From NCBI GenBank assembly GCA_035554115.1, contig DATMIW010000005.1, forward strand, positions 1 to 38,550: a DNA stretch of 38,550 nucleotides, in the 5' to 3' direction. A program made the position numbers and the translations under genes. Of this stretch, positions 14,583-22,465 are shown in pieces. The stretch comes from CAXTSE01 sp035554115. GTDB taxonomy: Bacteria; Actinomycetota; Actinomycetes; Actinomycetales; Microbacteriaceae. Under the pieces are notes generated by a model. The model searched no databases. It was not told the DNA's origin and saw only the letters and a program-made list of their open reading frames with translations. Within the stretch, counting starts at the first letter, position 1. Each line of letters starts with the position of its first letter.

Positions 14583-14769
14583 TCTCTGTCCCTTAAGTCG
14601 TCAATTCCACAACTTAAGGGGTTACGACGGCCACCCCCGAGGGATCGACGTAGTTAAAACAACAACGCTCCCAGGGCAGCCAAATGCCCTCGACTGTGCC
14701 GCGCTTCAGAGCTATCCTCCGGAGGCCAAGCAGGCCCAACTAGCCCTCATTGAAAGGAGGAACCCATGA
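14566..14769 (+). CDS. Possible small protein
   Basis: A 67-residue ORF begins inside the end of the antirestriction gene and its stop overlaps the next ATG (14766) as ATGA. The second half (VVKTTTLPGQPNALDCAA) looks protein-like. Against it, the first third lies over an AT-rich inverted repeat that may be functional DNA. I rate it possible, not probable. Confidence 0.3.
   Translation: MSSGLDLCPLSRQFHNLRGYDGHPRGIDVVKTTTLPGQPNALDCAALQSYPPEAKQAQLALIERRNP
14590..14620. repeat. AT-rich inverted repeat downstream of the antirestriction gene
   Basis: CCCTTAAGT (14590-14598) and ACTTAAGGG (14612-14620) are perfect inverted copies around 13 bases, starting eight bases after the stop at 14582. It could be a terminator, a protein-binding site or part of a transfer origin. 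The mix of GC ends and TTAA centre is unlike the GC-rich terminators elsewhere in the element. The rest of the 183-base gap shows nothing else clear apart from the strong AAAGGAGG before 14766. Confidence 0.4.
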
Positions 14770-15020
14770 ACAACAATCCCCAAGAACCACAATTCGGACA
14801 CATCGCAGACCCCATTGCCGAATGGGACCCAGCAATGTCCAAGCTCGTGGGCGACCTCTTCGGCCACTTCCAAGATTTCCAAAGTCGCAAACATGGCGAG
14901 GCCATCAAAGCTGGTATCGCCCGCCGGAAGGCACGATTGCAGCTCGAAAAGGAATCTGGCGACGTGCAGATTGCCAGAGACGCCGCGATAGCCGGCCGCA
15001 GAAGGCCCGCCGATGAATGA
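14766..15020 (+). CDS. Small hypothetical protein
   Basis: The ATG follows AAAGGAGG, one of the strongest ribosome-binding sites in the element. The 84-residue product has a helical middle (MSKLVGDLFGHFQDFQSRKHG) broken here as MSKLVGDLFGHF and QDFQSRKHG, then EAIKAGIARRKARLQLEKE, which resembles the linker helix of small serine resolvases but without any catalytic domain. It overlaps the next gene by eight bases. The likely role is DNA- or protein-binding; not recognised. Confidence 0.6.
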   Translation: MNNNPQEPQFGHIADPIAEWDPAMSKLVGDLFGHFQDFQSRKHGEAIKAGIARRKARLQLEKESGDVQIARDAAIAGRRRPADE

Positions 15021-15426
15021 CCCGGAAGCCAGACCAACCAACCCTCATCGTGAACACGACGAGCTGGATCTCCAGGGCCTCGAGCGAACAAGCAGGCGCT
15101 TCGGCGAGCGCATCAGCGAAGGCATCACCAGGGCACTCGTCGAACAACATGACATTGATCGTCTAACGGCTCGGCTCATCAGCCACGTCCTCGGTCGCGC
15201 CCACGGTCGCGCGTCGCATCTCGCCCGATTCGCCCGAGAAGGCGACGGTCAGCATGAGGATCTGCGTAAGGAGTATCTCCAACTGATCGACCGCGAAGAC
15301 GTCTCTCCTGAGGCCAAGGAGCTCGTCTGCTGGCTGGCATCGCACCTCATCGAGGAAGAGCGAAAATCCGGCGGTCTCGACCAGCGTGAACCTGCCCGCC
15401 AAGGAGACCTCGATGGCATCGCCTAA
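15013..15426 (+). CDS. Hypothetical helical protein
   Basis: This 137-residue acidic protein is predicted to be helical throughout, with one central segment of interest (LTARLISHVLGRAHGRASHLARF) quoted here in part as LISHVLGRAHGRASH, and ending in a charged tail. Both ends overlap neighbours (8 bases upstream, 14 downstream), so it is an integral operon member. I recognise no domain. Confidence 0.6.
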   Translation: MNDPEARPTNPHREHDELDLQGLERTSRRFGERISEGITRALVEQHDIDRLTARLISHVLGRAHGRASHLARFAREGDGQHEDLRKEYLQLIDREDVSPEAKELVCWLASHLIEEERKSGGLDQREPARQGDLDGIA

Positions 15427-15637
15427 CGAATTGGCTGAACCAGTAAGGCGAGGAAGAGGTCGACCGCTGAAGGTCATGACCTTGAGGGTGCAGCCTGTCG
15501 CTCGGCGCACTATCGACTTTCACCGGCTGGCGAAAGTACTGATTGCAGTCGTGCAACGAGAGGCGTCCCTAGACGGCCTCGACAACAACGCAACGAACGC
15601 CAAGACGGCCCATTCTGCGCGGGAGGTGGATTCATGA
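15413..15637 (+). CDS. Small basic protein, relative of the one at 10759
   Basis: The ATG at 15413 follows AAGGAG with six bases of spacing. The 74-residue product has a basic N-terminus (VRRGRGRPLKVMTLR), then TIDFHRLAKVLIAVVQREA, and a polar Asn/Ala/Lys tail. The central segment lines up with PVDPRKLSRILIALAEADAE of the protein at 10759-10992 (hydrophobic-Asp, then L-S/A-R/K-I/V-L-I-A). The stop overlaps the recombinase start (ATGA at 15634). An AT-hook-like RGRGRP stretch supports DNA binding, possibly as a recombination directionality factor, which is inference from position. Confidence 0.6.
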   Translation: MASPNELAEPVRRGRGRPLKVMTLRVQPVARRTIDFHRLAKVLIAVVQREASLDGLDNNATNAKTAHSAREVDS

Positions 15638-17502
15638 TCGAGGCGCCCGACGAGAACCTGAACCCGGAGAAAGCAAACGGAGGTAGCACCCTAATGAACG
15701 AAATTGAATCCCAGACGCTGCAGGCGGAGCTGCAACTGAACTCCATCGCGAGCTTGCAGCACTTATACGAAGAGAACGACTTCGACTCCGTAGACGAGCT
15801 AGTTGCGGGCGGCGAGGCGGTGCTCTACCTGCGCGTGTCGACGACTCGTCAGATGGACACTGCGGCAGATCTAGACGAGGACGGTAACAGCATCGCGACG
15901 CAGCGTCAGTGGTCGATGCGAAAGGCGCGCGAACTCGGCGCGACCGTCGTTCGTGAATTTGTCGAACCGGGTCAGTCAGCGCAGACGATCGATAAGCGCC
16001 CTGAATTCAAGAGCCTCCTCGCGTTCATCAACGAGAACCCGGATGTGCGCTACGTCATCATCTACATGCGATCTCGGGTGTTCAGAAACTACATCGACGC
16101 GGCCGTGACCAAGCGTCACCTGAAGAACAAGAATGTGACGCTCGTTTCCGCGAAGGAAAACTTTGGCGAAGGCCATATGGGCGATGCGATGGAGGCCATC
16201 ACCGATGTCGTAAATGAGCTGCAGGTTCGGATGAGCGGCGAGGACATCAGCATCAAGATGGCCCACAAGGTCGAGCGAGGCGGCAGCGTTGGTCGCGCGA
16301 AGCTCGGTTACCTCAACACCCGAAAGGAGTACGACGGCCGTCTCGTCAACACCATCGACGTCGACCCCGAACGAGCACCGCTGATCAAGTGGGCGTTCGA
16401 GGAGTACGCCACGAACCAGCACTCCGTCTGGCAGCTCGCGTCGATGCTCGAGGATCACGGGCTCGTCACTCGTCCGTCTCAAAAGCGCCCATCGAAGCCA
16501 CTATCGGCGAGCGCCCTGGCAGTGATCCTTCGTGACCCGTATTACACGGGAGCGATTCGCTACAAGGGCAAGCTGTTCGCTGGTCGGCACAAACCGATTA
16601 TTAGCTCGGAAACGTTTCTCGCCGTTCAGGAGATTCTCGACCGCCGAAATCGAAAAGGCGACCGAGACCAGATCCATTTCCACTACCTCAAAGGACTGCT
16701 GTACTGCGCAGCCTGCCACGAGGAGGGGCGAACCAGCCGATTGCTCTATACCCAGGCCAAAGGAAACGGGGGTACCTACGAATACTTCATCTGCGCCGCC
16801 CGGCAACGAGGGAATTGCGAGGTAGGCCTGATTCGCGTTGAGGATCTGGAAAAGGCCGTCGAACGTGCAGTCGCGGCAGAGAGGTTCGCTTCCGCATCGC
16901 TCGTCGCAATGCGCGAGGAGGTTGCCCGCGCCGTCCATGAATTCCAAAACTCAGACCGTGAAGCAAAGGCAGCCCTTCGCCAACAGAAGAAGAAGCTCGA
17001 GGCGCAAGAGGAACGGCTGATCGATCTCGCCGCAGAAGGCGACATCGTCATCGACAAACTGCGAGACCGCCTCGACCACATCACCCATCAAAAGCGCGCC
17101 ATCAGCGAAAAGCTCGCCCAAACCGAAGACCGCATGCAATACGGAGCCGAGCAAGTCCTTGCCTACGTCGACCTTCTGGAAAGCCCCGGCGATCTCTACA
17201 GCAAGGTGCAGGAGAGCACTCGCCGCGACCTTTTGATCGCGTTCTTCAGCTCCCTGCGCGTTTACGTCCTCGACGAAGGCGTGGACATCCAAGCCGACCG
17301 CACTGAAGTCAACGAAACGCTTCACGAATGGCAATCCCGCCACGGTGCAGGCAATGCTCACAGCCCGACAAAAACAAAGAGAGCCTCCCGCATTTCTGCG
17401 GACGGCTCTCGTTCGTCGAACACTATTGGCCTCAACGAGTCCAAAGGTTTGAGTAACTCACTATTGGTCGGGCTGACAGGATTTGAACCTGCGACCCCCT
17501 GA
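15634..17502 (+). CDS. Large serine recombinase (integrase) of the element
   Basis: Large serine integrases join attP and attB through a Ser-DNA intermediate. The catalytic Ser is about residue 69 in VLYLRVSTTRQ. A resolvase domain (about 60-210), a recombinase domain (about 230-340), a zinc ribbon with CAAC and C-x6-C (about 355-400), and a long coiled coil (about 430-530) follow in the usual order. The start at 15634 is coupled to the previous stop and has GGAGG; an ATG at 15694 after GGAGGT is an alternative. The first 60 residues are an acidic extension. The frame has no stop of its own: after about residue 575 it crosses the tRNA terminator (17379-17410) and ends in VGLTGFEPATP, which is merely the tRNA-Pro gene read backwards. 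The true C-terminus is thus shaped by the integration junction. Confidence 0.9.
   Translation: MIEAPDENLNPEKANGGSTLMNEIESQTLQAELQLNSIASLQHLYEENDFDSVDELVAGGEAVLYLRVSTTRQMDTAADLDEDGNSIATQRQWSMRKARELGATVVREFVEPGQSAQTIDKRPEFKSLLAFINENPDVRYVIIYMRSRVFRNYIDAAVTKRHLKNKNVTLVSAKENFGEGHMGDAMEAITDVVNELQVRMSGEDISIKMAHKVERGGSVGRAKLGYLNTRKEYDGRLVNTIDVDPERAPLIKWAFEEYATNQHSVWQLASMLEDHGLVTRPSQKRPSKPLSASALAVILRDPYYTGAIRYKGKLFAGRHKPIISSETFLAVQEILDRRNRKGDRDQIHFHYLKGLLYCAACHEEGRTSRLLYTQAKGNGGTYEYFICAARQRGNCEVGLIRVEDLEKAVERAVAAERFASASLVAMREEVARAVHEFQNSDREAKAALRQQKKKLEAQEERLIDLAAEGDIVIDKLRDRLDHITHQKRAISEKLAQTEDRMQYGAEQVLAYVDLLESPGDLYSKVQESTRRDLLIAFFSSLRVYVLDEGVDIQADRTEVNETLHEWQSRHGAGNAHSPTKTKRASRISADGSRSSNTIGLNESKGLSNSLLVGLTGFEPATP
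17379..17410 (-). terminator. Terminator of tRNA-Pro, inside the recombinase frame
   Basis: On the minus strand, GAGAGCC and GGCTCTC form a stem with an inner CCGC/GCGG pairing, followed by a T-rich tract (TTTGTTTTTG). It lies about 55 bases downstream of the tRNA 3' end and is oriented to stop tRNA transcription. It overlaps the 3' part of the recombinase ORF on the opposite strand. Confidence 0.65.
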
Positions 17503-17541
17503 CCCCCAGTCAGGTGCGCTACCAAGCTGCGCCACAGCCCG
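17465..17541 (-). tRNA. tRNA-Pro (anticodon GGG)
   Basis: On the minus strand the sequence folds as a full cloverleaf of 77 bases, with acceptor stem CGGGCTG/CAGCCCG, anticodon stem CCTGA/TCAGG around a loop with GGG, and a T-loop with GTTCAAATC. Discriminator A and CCA are encoded (17468-17465). A small hairpin (GTGCGG-aaag-CCGCAC, 17548-17563) lies just before its 5' end. The gene is intact, so the element inserted at or just beyond its 3' end without damage. Confidence 0.95.
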
Positions 17542-17658
17542 TGACTTGTGCGGAAAGCCGCACCGAGGAGCAAGCTTAGCGGACCAGGTCACCCGCACGT
17601 CGCACGCTTCCACTAGCGTCAGCACCGGATGGCCCCGCTCCCCCGAAAGGATCCGATC

Positions 17659-18060
17659 ATGGCCGCAGGAACCAAAGACGACCCGTGGCAGCTCACCACC
17701 GCACCGGGCTCATCGCAGTATCAGATGTACGTCGAGGGCGACGAGCTCGTCTGTGTCGTCGGTTCGACAACGCTCAAATATCAGGCGCGCGCAATCGATG
17801 ACCTGCACGCTTGGCTCACCGAGCAGGGCGACTGGGTTCCGCTCGGCGCTGCCGACGAAAGCAAGCCCGCCGCTGACGGCACCGTTGAGGGATGGGGCCG
17901 TTCCAAATCCAACCCGGTCGGCGGTTGGTACGGATTGCGCAAGGGCTACCGGGGACGCTTCGGCATGTACCTGCCGCCCCTGCTCGAACAGCTCGGCCTG
18001 ATCGAGCTGACCCACGACGCCCGGAACAACTCGGCACGGGCAGTAACGTCGAAAGCATGA
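17659..18060 (+). CDS. Conserved small actinobacterial protein (DUF6855-like)
   Basis: I choose the ATG at 17659, seven bases after GAAAGGA, over the in-frame ATG at 17629. The 133-residue product (TKDDPWQLTTAPG near the N-terminus; GWYGLRKGYRGRFGMYLPP in the C-terminal half) matches, from memory, a small actinobacterial family annotated DUF6855, of unknown function. It looks soluble. Its stop overlaps the next start as ATGA, so it is co-translated with the methyltransferase-like gene. Confidence 0.7.
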   Translation: MAAGTKDDPWQLTTAPGSSQYQMYVEGDELVCVVGSTTLKYQARAIDDLHAWLTEQGDWVPLGAADESKPAADGTVEGWGRSKSNPVGGWYGLRKGYRGRFGMYLPPLLEQLGLIELTHDARNNSARAVTSKA

Positions 18061-19166
18061 CCACCCGCACCACTCCCCCGTTTCGCGCTGACAATGTCGG
18101 CAGCTACCTGCGCAGCGACGCCGTGCACCAGGCGCGCACCGAGCTGAAGGCCGGCCGCATCGAGGCGGCGGAGCTTGCAGCTATCGAAGACCGCGACATC
18201 CGGGATCTCATCGCCAAGCAGGAGGCGATCGGGCTCGACGCGATAACCGATGGCGAGATTCGGCGCGGGTTCTGGCAGTTCGACTTCTTCGGCATGCTCG
18301 ACGGCGTCGAACTTGTCGAAGGCAACACGGGCATGACATTCCAGGGCAACTCACCGCGCCCGCTGTCTGTGCGCATCACCGGCAAACTCGGGTTCCCGGC
18401 CGACCACCCGATGCTGCAGCACTTCGCCTTCCTGCGCGACAACACCTCTCGCGTCGCCAAGATGACGATCCCGGCTCCGACAGTCATGCACTTTCGGATG
18501 GCCGCTGATGCTCTCGCCGGCTCGGGATACACGGGCCGCGACGACTTCTTCGAAGACCTCGCCGCCACCTATCGGGATGCCGTCGCCGCCTTCTACGCAG
18601 CCGGCTGCCGCTACCTGCAATTCGACGACACAGCGTGGGGCTTCCTGTGCTCGGATGTCGAGCTCGAGAAAGCGCGCGCCCGCGGCCTCACAATCGATGG
18701 CATCCAAGAGGCGTATGTGAAGCTCATCAACGACTCGCTGCGCGACAAACCCGACGACATGGTGGTCACCTCGCATGTCTGCCGCGGCAACTTCCGCTCC
18801 ACCTGGATCGCGTCGGGCGGCTATGAGCCGGTGGCCGAGAACCTGTTCGGCAAAGTCAACTACGACGGCTACTTCCTCGAGTACGACTCCGAGCGCGCCG
18901 GCGGCTTCGAGCCCCTCCGGTTCCTGCCGAAGGGTAAGAAGGTCGTCGTGCTGGGGCTTATCTCCTCGAAGACGGGCGAGCTCGAGGCTCCCGGCGATGT
19001 CGAAAAGCGCATAGCCGAGGCCGCCACGATCGTGCCTCTCGACCAGCTCGCCCTCAGCGCCCAGTGCGGATTCGCCTCCACAGAGGAAGGCAACTCGCTT
19101 ACAGAAGACCAACAGTGGGCCAAGATGCGCGAAATCGTCGAGGTCGCGCAGAAGGTCTGGAGCTAA
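18057..19166 (+). CDS. Cobalamin-independent methionine synthase-like protein (YxjG/YxjH type)
   Basis: The 369-residue protein corresponds to the C-terminal catalytic barrel of MetE, the folate-linked homocysteine methyltransferase. The zinc ligands are visible: His240 and Cys242 in VTSHVCRGN, and Cys337 in SAQCGFAS, with Asp/Glu ligands around FDDTAWG and YFLEYD. Length and order fit the short YxjG/YxjH-like family rather than full MetE, which is about twice as long. The methyl donor of this subfamily is not always methyl-tetrahydrofolate, so a related thiol methyl transfer is possible. The start at 18057 overlaps the previous stop. Confidence 0.85.
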   Translation: MTTRTTPPFRADNVGSYLRSDAVHQARTELKAGRIEAAELAAIEDRDIRDLIAKQEAIGLDAITDGEIRRGFWQFDFFGMLDGVELVEGNTGMTFQGNSPRPLSVRITGKLGFPADHPMLQHFAFLRDNTSRVAKMTIPAPTVMHFRMAADALAGSGYTGRDDFFEDLAATYRDAVAAFYAAGCRYLQFDDTAWGFLCSDVELEKARARGLTIDGIQEAYVKLINDSLRDKPDDMVVTSHVCRGNFRSTWIASGGYEPVAENLFGKVNYDGYFLEYDSERAGGFEPLRFLPKGKKVVVLGLISSKTGELEAPGDVEKRIAEAATIVPLDQLALSAQCGFASTEEGNSLTEDQQWAKMREIVEVAQKVWS

Positions 19167-19196
19167 GACACAACCCCCACAAGGAATGAGGAAACA

Positions 19197-20141
19197 ATGG
19201 CGTATCTGAACGTAGCGATTTTGCAGGCAATCCCCGAAAGCGATGACCCATCTTGGGAAGTCCGCCGTGACGCAAACCTTGCCGGAATGGCGACACTCGT
19301 GAAGAAGGTCAAGATGAGCAACCCGCTCGTCGACCTCGCGGTCTTCCCGGAGTACTACCTCGCAGGCCTCAAGGGTCTCGTTGCGCCAGACTCGTGGCCG
19401 AGGGACATGGCTGAGACTCTCGACGGCCCCCTCGTGCAGGCTGCACTAAAGATCGCGCGTGACAACAAGATCTGGCTCATTCCGGGTACCTTCGCCGAAA
19501 TCAGCGATGACCCGGCCCGTCCCTACAACGTCGCCCTTCTGATTTCTCCGGAAGGTGACATCAAGCTCAGCTACCGGAAGACCTTCATTCCTTACCCGCT
19601 TGAGCAGTCATCGGCGGGATTCGACTACCCGGTTTACGAGATCCCGGGGATCGGAAAAATCGGCATCGCCATCTGTGCGGACTCCAGCTGGCCCGAATCG
19701 ATCCGCAATCTCGCCCTCAACGGCGCTGAAGTGATCATCCGCCCCAACGGCGAAAGCGACTGGATCCTGGGTCGGGAGCTGCACGAGGCGATGGCACGGG
19801 TGCGTGCGTTCGAGAATCAGCTCTACTTTCTCGATGTCAACACAGCAGGCCCGATGGGGCTTGGCGAATCTTTGGTCGTCGATCCGGAAGGCCGTGTGCT
19901 GCAGAAGCTCGGACCTGGTGAGCTGTGGACTGTCGCATACCTCAACCTCGACGAGGTTCGTCGCGTGCGCGAGCAAGGATCATCGGGGCTCTTCCCCATG
20001 CTCAAAATACTCAAAGAGACGAAGCAGAGCGGGCACGATATCGACGCGTGCTACGTCAACGGCATTGAGAACGCTCCCGTCTACAAAACGCACTCGCAGC
20101 CGACCCCTCGGACTCCCGCGGAGATCAAGCGTCTCTGGTAG
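19197..20141 (+). CDS. Nitrilase-superfamily carbon-nitrogen hydrolase
   Basis: Enzymes of this family cleave amide or nitrile C-N bonds through a Glu-Lys-Cys triad. Here these are Glu52 (VFPEYYLAG), Lys128 (SYRKTFIPYP) and Cys160 (IAICADSSWPE), all in the usual spacing. The 314-residue length is normal, and no export signal is present. A GAGGAA ribosome-binding site precedes the ATG. It lies 30 bases after the MetE-like gene, so the two may be co-transcribed. The substrate cannot be read from the sequence; omega-amidase, carbamoylase or aliphatic amidase are all possible. Confidence 0.85.
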   Translation: MAYLNVAILQAIPESDDPSWEVRRDANLAGMATLVKKVKMSNPLVDLAVFPEYYLAGLKGLVAPDSWPRDMAETLDGPLVQAALKIARDNKIWLIPGTFAEISDDPARPYNVALLISPEGDIKLSYRKTFIPYPLEQSSAGFDYPVYEIPGIGKIGIAICADSSWPESIRNLALNGAEVIIRPNGESDWILGRELHEAMARVRAFENQLYFLDVNTAGPMGLGESLVVDPEGRVLQKLGPGELWTVAYLNLDEVRRVREQGSSGLFPMLKILKETKQSGHDIDACYVNGIENAPVYKTHSQPTPRTPAEIKRLW

Positions 20142-20158
20142 CGCCGCGGAAACTGTCA

Positions 20159-20202
20159 TGCGCCGCAAAAGCTTCGACGGCGCGTGGTCGTTCTGCGGCG
20201 CA
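20159..20202. terminator. Probable bidirectional terminator between convergent genes
   Basis: TGCGCCGC (20159-20166) and GCGGCGCA (20195-20202) form an 8-base-pair stem, with further pairing possible in the loop, exactly between the convergent hydrolase and der stops. Confidence 0.5.
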
Positions 20203-20205
20203 CAG

Positions 20206-21792
20206 CTAACGCTTGCGCTTTTCCCTGACTCGCATGTTGACGATGATCGGGGTGCCCTCGAAGCCGTACACCTCGCGGAGGCGTCGCTGGATGAAGCGGC
20301 GATACTGCGGGTCGAGGAACCCAGTGGTGAATAACACAAATGTCGGCGGGCGGGTTGACGCCTGCGTGCCGAACAGGATGCGCGGCTGCTTGCCTCCGCG
20401 AATCGGGTGCGGATGCTCGGCCGACAGCTCCGCGATCAGTGCGTTGAACTTGCCGGTCGGGATGCGCGTATCCCAGCTGTCTAGAGCAACTTCCAGTGCC
20501 GGGACCAACTTCTCAAGATGTCGACCCGTGCGCGCCGAAATGTTCACCCGCGGAGCCCAGGCCACATGCGCCAGGTCCCGCTCGATCTCGGTTTCGAGAT
20601 AGCGCCGACGATCATCGTCGAGCAGATCCCACTTGTTGTAGGCCAGCACCAGCGATCGCCCCGATTCGAGCACGAGGTCGATGATGCGCAGGTCCTGCAC
20701 CGACACCGGCTCGGTCACATCGAGAACAACGACCGCAACTTCGGCTTTCTCAAGTGCCGCGCTGGTGCGCAGAGAGGCATAGAAGTCGGCTCCCTGCTGC
20801 AGGTGCACACGCTTCCGGATGCCGGCAGTGTCGACAAAGGTCCAGATCTTGCCACCCAGCTCGACCTGCTCGTCGACGGGGTCGCGTGTTGTGCCTGCCA
20901 GCTCATTGACGACGACACGCTCTTCACCCGCCGCCTTGTTGAGCAGCGAACTCTTGCCCACGTTCGGGCGGCCGATGATCGCCACTCGGCGGGGTCCGCC
21001 GATTTCTTCCTTCGCCACGGCAGACACGGCGGGCAACACGGTCATCACGTGATCGAGCACGTCGGCGACGCCGCGGCCATGCAGGGCCGAGACAGGCCAC
21101 GGTTGACCCAGTCCCAGGCTCCACAACTCTGCGGCCTGCGGATCTTTGATCGCGTCATCAGCCTTGTTGGCGACCAGGATCACGGGGCGGTGTGAGGCGC
21201 GGAGCATGCGAACCACATGCTCGTCGGTCGCCGTAGCGCCCACGTTGATGTCGACGACGAACAGCACGGCGTCGGCGAGGTCGACAGCGACCTCGGCCTG
21301 CGCGGCAACCGACGCGTTGATGCCCTGGGCGTCGGGCTCCCAGCCGCCCGTGTCGACGACGGTGAAGCGACGGCCCAGCCACTCGCTCTTGTAGGTAACG
21401 CGGTCGCGGGTGACGCCGGGCGTGTCTTCAACGACGGCTTCACGGCGGCCCAGGATGCGGTTGACGAGAGCAGATTTGCCCACGTTCGGCCGGCCCACGA
21501 TTGCGAGAACGGGAAGCGCCGGCAGATAGGTGATGCCGTCGAGACCCTCGGCTGCTGCATCGAGCAAGCCCAGGTCTTCGTCGTCGAGCTCGTAGTCCAG
21601 CAGGCCGGCCCGCAGGGATGCAGCCCGCTGATCGGCTTCGGCCTCGTCAAGTTCGCCTAGCCGGGCGGCAATCTCTGGATCAAGCTGGCCGAACTCGTCG
21701 TTCTCTAATCCGGACGCGTCTGTTTCGGTCGTGTCGCCAGAAATGTCCGACTCGGAAATGCCGAGGTCGTCGTGCGGCTCGCGCTCGCTCAT
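20206..21792 (-). CDS. der: Ribosome-associated GTPase Der (EngA)
   Basis: Der has two consecutive GTPase domains and acts in 50S subunit assembly. Both P-loops are seen: AIVGRPNVGKSALVNRI (about residue 98) and AIIGRPNVGKSSLLNKA (about 270), each with DTxG switches (VVDTGGW, FVDTAGIRKR) and NKxD motifs (VANKADD, AYNKWD). A KH-like domain ends in the basic KRKR tail. The first 90 residues are an acidic extension typical of actinobacterial Der. It is the last gene of the run from xerD or parA and lies ten bases after cmk. Confidence 0.95.
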   Translation of the reverse strand: MSEREPHDDLGISESDISGDTTETDASGLENDEFGQLDPEIAARLGELDEAEADQRAASLRAGLLDYELDDEDLGLLDAAAEGLDGITYLPALPVLAIVGRPNVGKSALVNRILGRREAVVEDTPGVTRDRVTYKSEWLGRRFTVVDTGGWEPDAQGINASVAAQAEVAVDLADAVLFVVDINVGATATDEHVVRMLRASHRPVILVANKADDAIKDPQAAELWSLGLGQPWPVSALHGRGVADVLDHVMTVLPAVSAVAKEEIGGPRRVAIIGRPNVGKSSLLNKAAGEERVVVNELAGTTRDPVDEQVELGGKIWTFVDTAGIRKRVHLQQGADFYASLRTSAALEKAEVAVVVLDVTEPVSVQDLRIIDLVLESGRSLVLAYNKWDLLDDDRRRYLETEIERDLAHVAWAPRVNISARTGRHLEKLVPALEVALDSWDTRIPTGKFNALIAELSAEHPHPIRGGKQPRILFGTQASTRPPTFVLFTTGFLDPQYRRFIQRRLREVYGFEGTPIIVNMRVREKRKR

Positions 21793-21802
21793 GGTGGTCC
21801 TG

Positions 21803-22465
21803 TCAGTCGGAGGTCGTGCGCTGCACGAGACTCACAACGGCCTCAACGGTCTGGTCGAAGTCGAGATCCGTCGAATCGATGGTGGTGACGCCGGGAGCCG
21901 CCGTGAGAAAGTCCACGACCTGGGCATCCCGTCGATCGCGATCCCGCAGGTGCTGAGCCGTCGCGGCGGCATCAGGCCCGAGTTCTGCGGAGCGCCTGGC
22001 AATTCTAACCTCTTCATCGGCGGTCAAGAGGATTCGCACCGGCGCATCCGGGGCCACAACCGTCGTAATGTCCCGGCCTTCCACAACGATGCCCGGCCCG
22101 CCGGTGCGCGAGATGATGCGCTGGAAGACGCCCGTGAGCTCGCGTCGCACCTCCGGAATTCGTGCGACAGTGCTGACCTCAGCCGAAATCCGCGGCTCGC
22201 GGATCGCCTGCGTGACGTCGACGTCGTGCACCCGCACGCGTAGGCCGTCTTCTGTGAGCTCGGTGCTGTATGCGAACTCGGCGAGCAGGGCAACGACTGC
22301 CGTGGCGTCGCTCAGGTCGATGCCGTGCTGAAGTCCATGCCAGGTGAGCGCGCGATAGGCGGCTCCTGTGTCGAGGAAGGCATAGCCGAGGGCCCGTGCG
22401 GCAGCTTTGCTCACACTCGACTTACCACTTCCGGCCGGGCCATCCACCGCGACGACGACGGTCAC
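21803..22465 (-). CDS. cmk: Cytidylate kinase
   Basis: Cmk phosphorylates CMP and dCMP with ATP in the cytoplasm. The Walker A motif VAVDGPAGSGKSS is at the N-terminus, followed by FLDTGAAYRALTW and the VVEGRDITT nucleotide-binding segment. At 220 residues the length is standard. The GTG start overlaps the tyrA stop as GTGA, so translation is coupled. cmk-der is a conserved actinobacterial pair. Confidence 0.95.
   Translation of the reverse strand: MTVVVAVDGPAGSGKSSVSKAAARALGYAFLDTGAAYRALTWHGLQHGIDLSDATAVVALLAEFAYSTELTEDGLRVRVHDVDVTQAIREPRISAEVSTVARIPEVRRELTGVFQRIISRTGGPGIVVEGRDITTVVAPDAPVRILLTADEEVRIARRSAELGPDAAATAQHLRDRDRRDAQVVDFLTAAPGVTTIDSTDLDFDQTVEAVVSLVQRTTSD

Larger units (their letters stand above)
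1..17464. mobile_element. Putative integrated mobilizable element, left end outside the window
   Basis: The block carries genes typical of integrative mobilizable elements: a TraG/VirD4-like coupling ATPase, a replication-relaxation protein, an ArdA-like antirestriction protein, an RHH regulator, a DNA adenine methyltransferase and, at its right edge, a large serine recombinase next to a tRNA-Pro gene. Right of the tRNA the gene content becomes ordinary housekeeping. Several genes at about 3,500-4,700 and 5,500-7,400 look richer in A/T than the chromosomal genes. No VirB4 or other channel gene is visible, so the element would be mobilizable rather than self-transmissible, unless such genes lie to the left. 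I found no second copy of the tRNA end, so the left boundary is unknown, and the leftmost few kb could belong to the host or to another element. Confidence 0.6.

Noticed and set aside
17463..17502. C-terminal residues VGLTGFEPATP of the recombinase as a real protein tail
   Set aside because: They are the antisense reading of tRNA-Pro, a familiar annotation artefact; they mark the integration junction rather than a domain.
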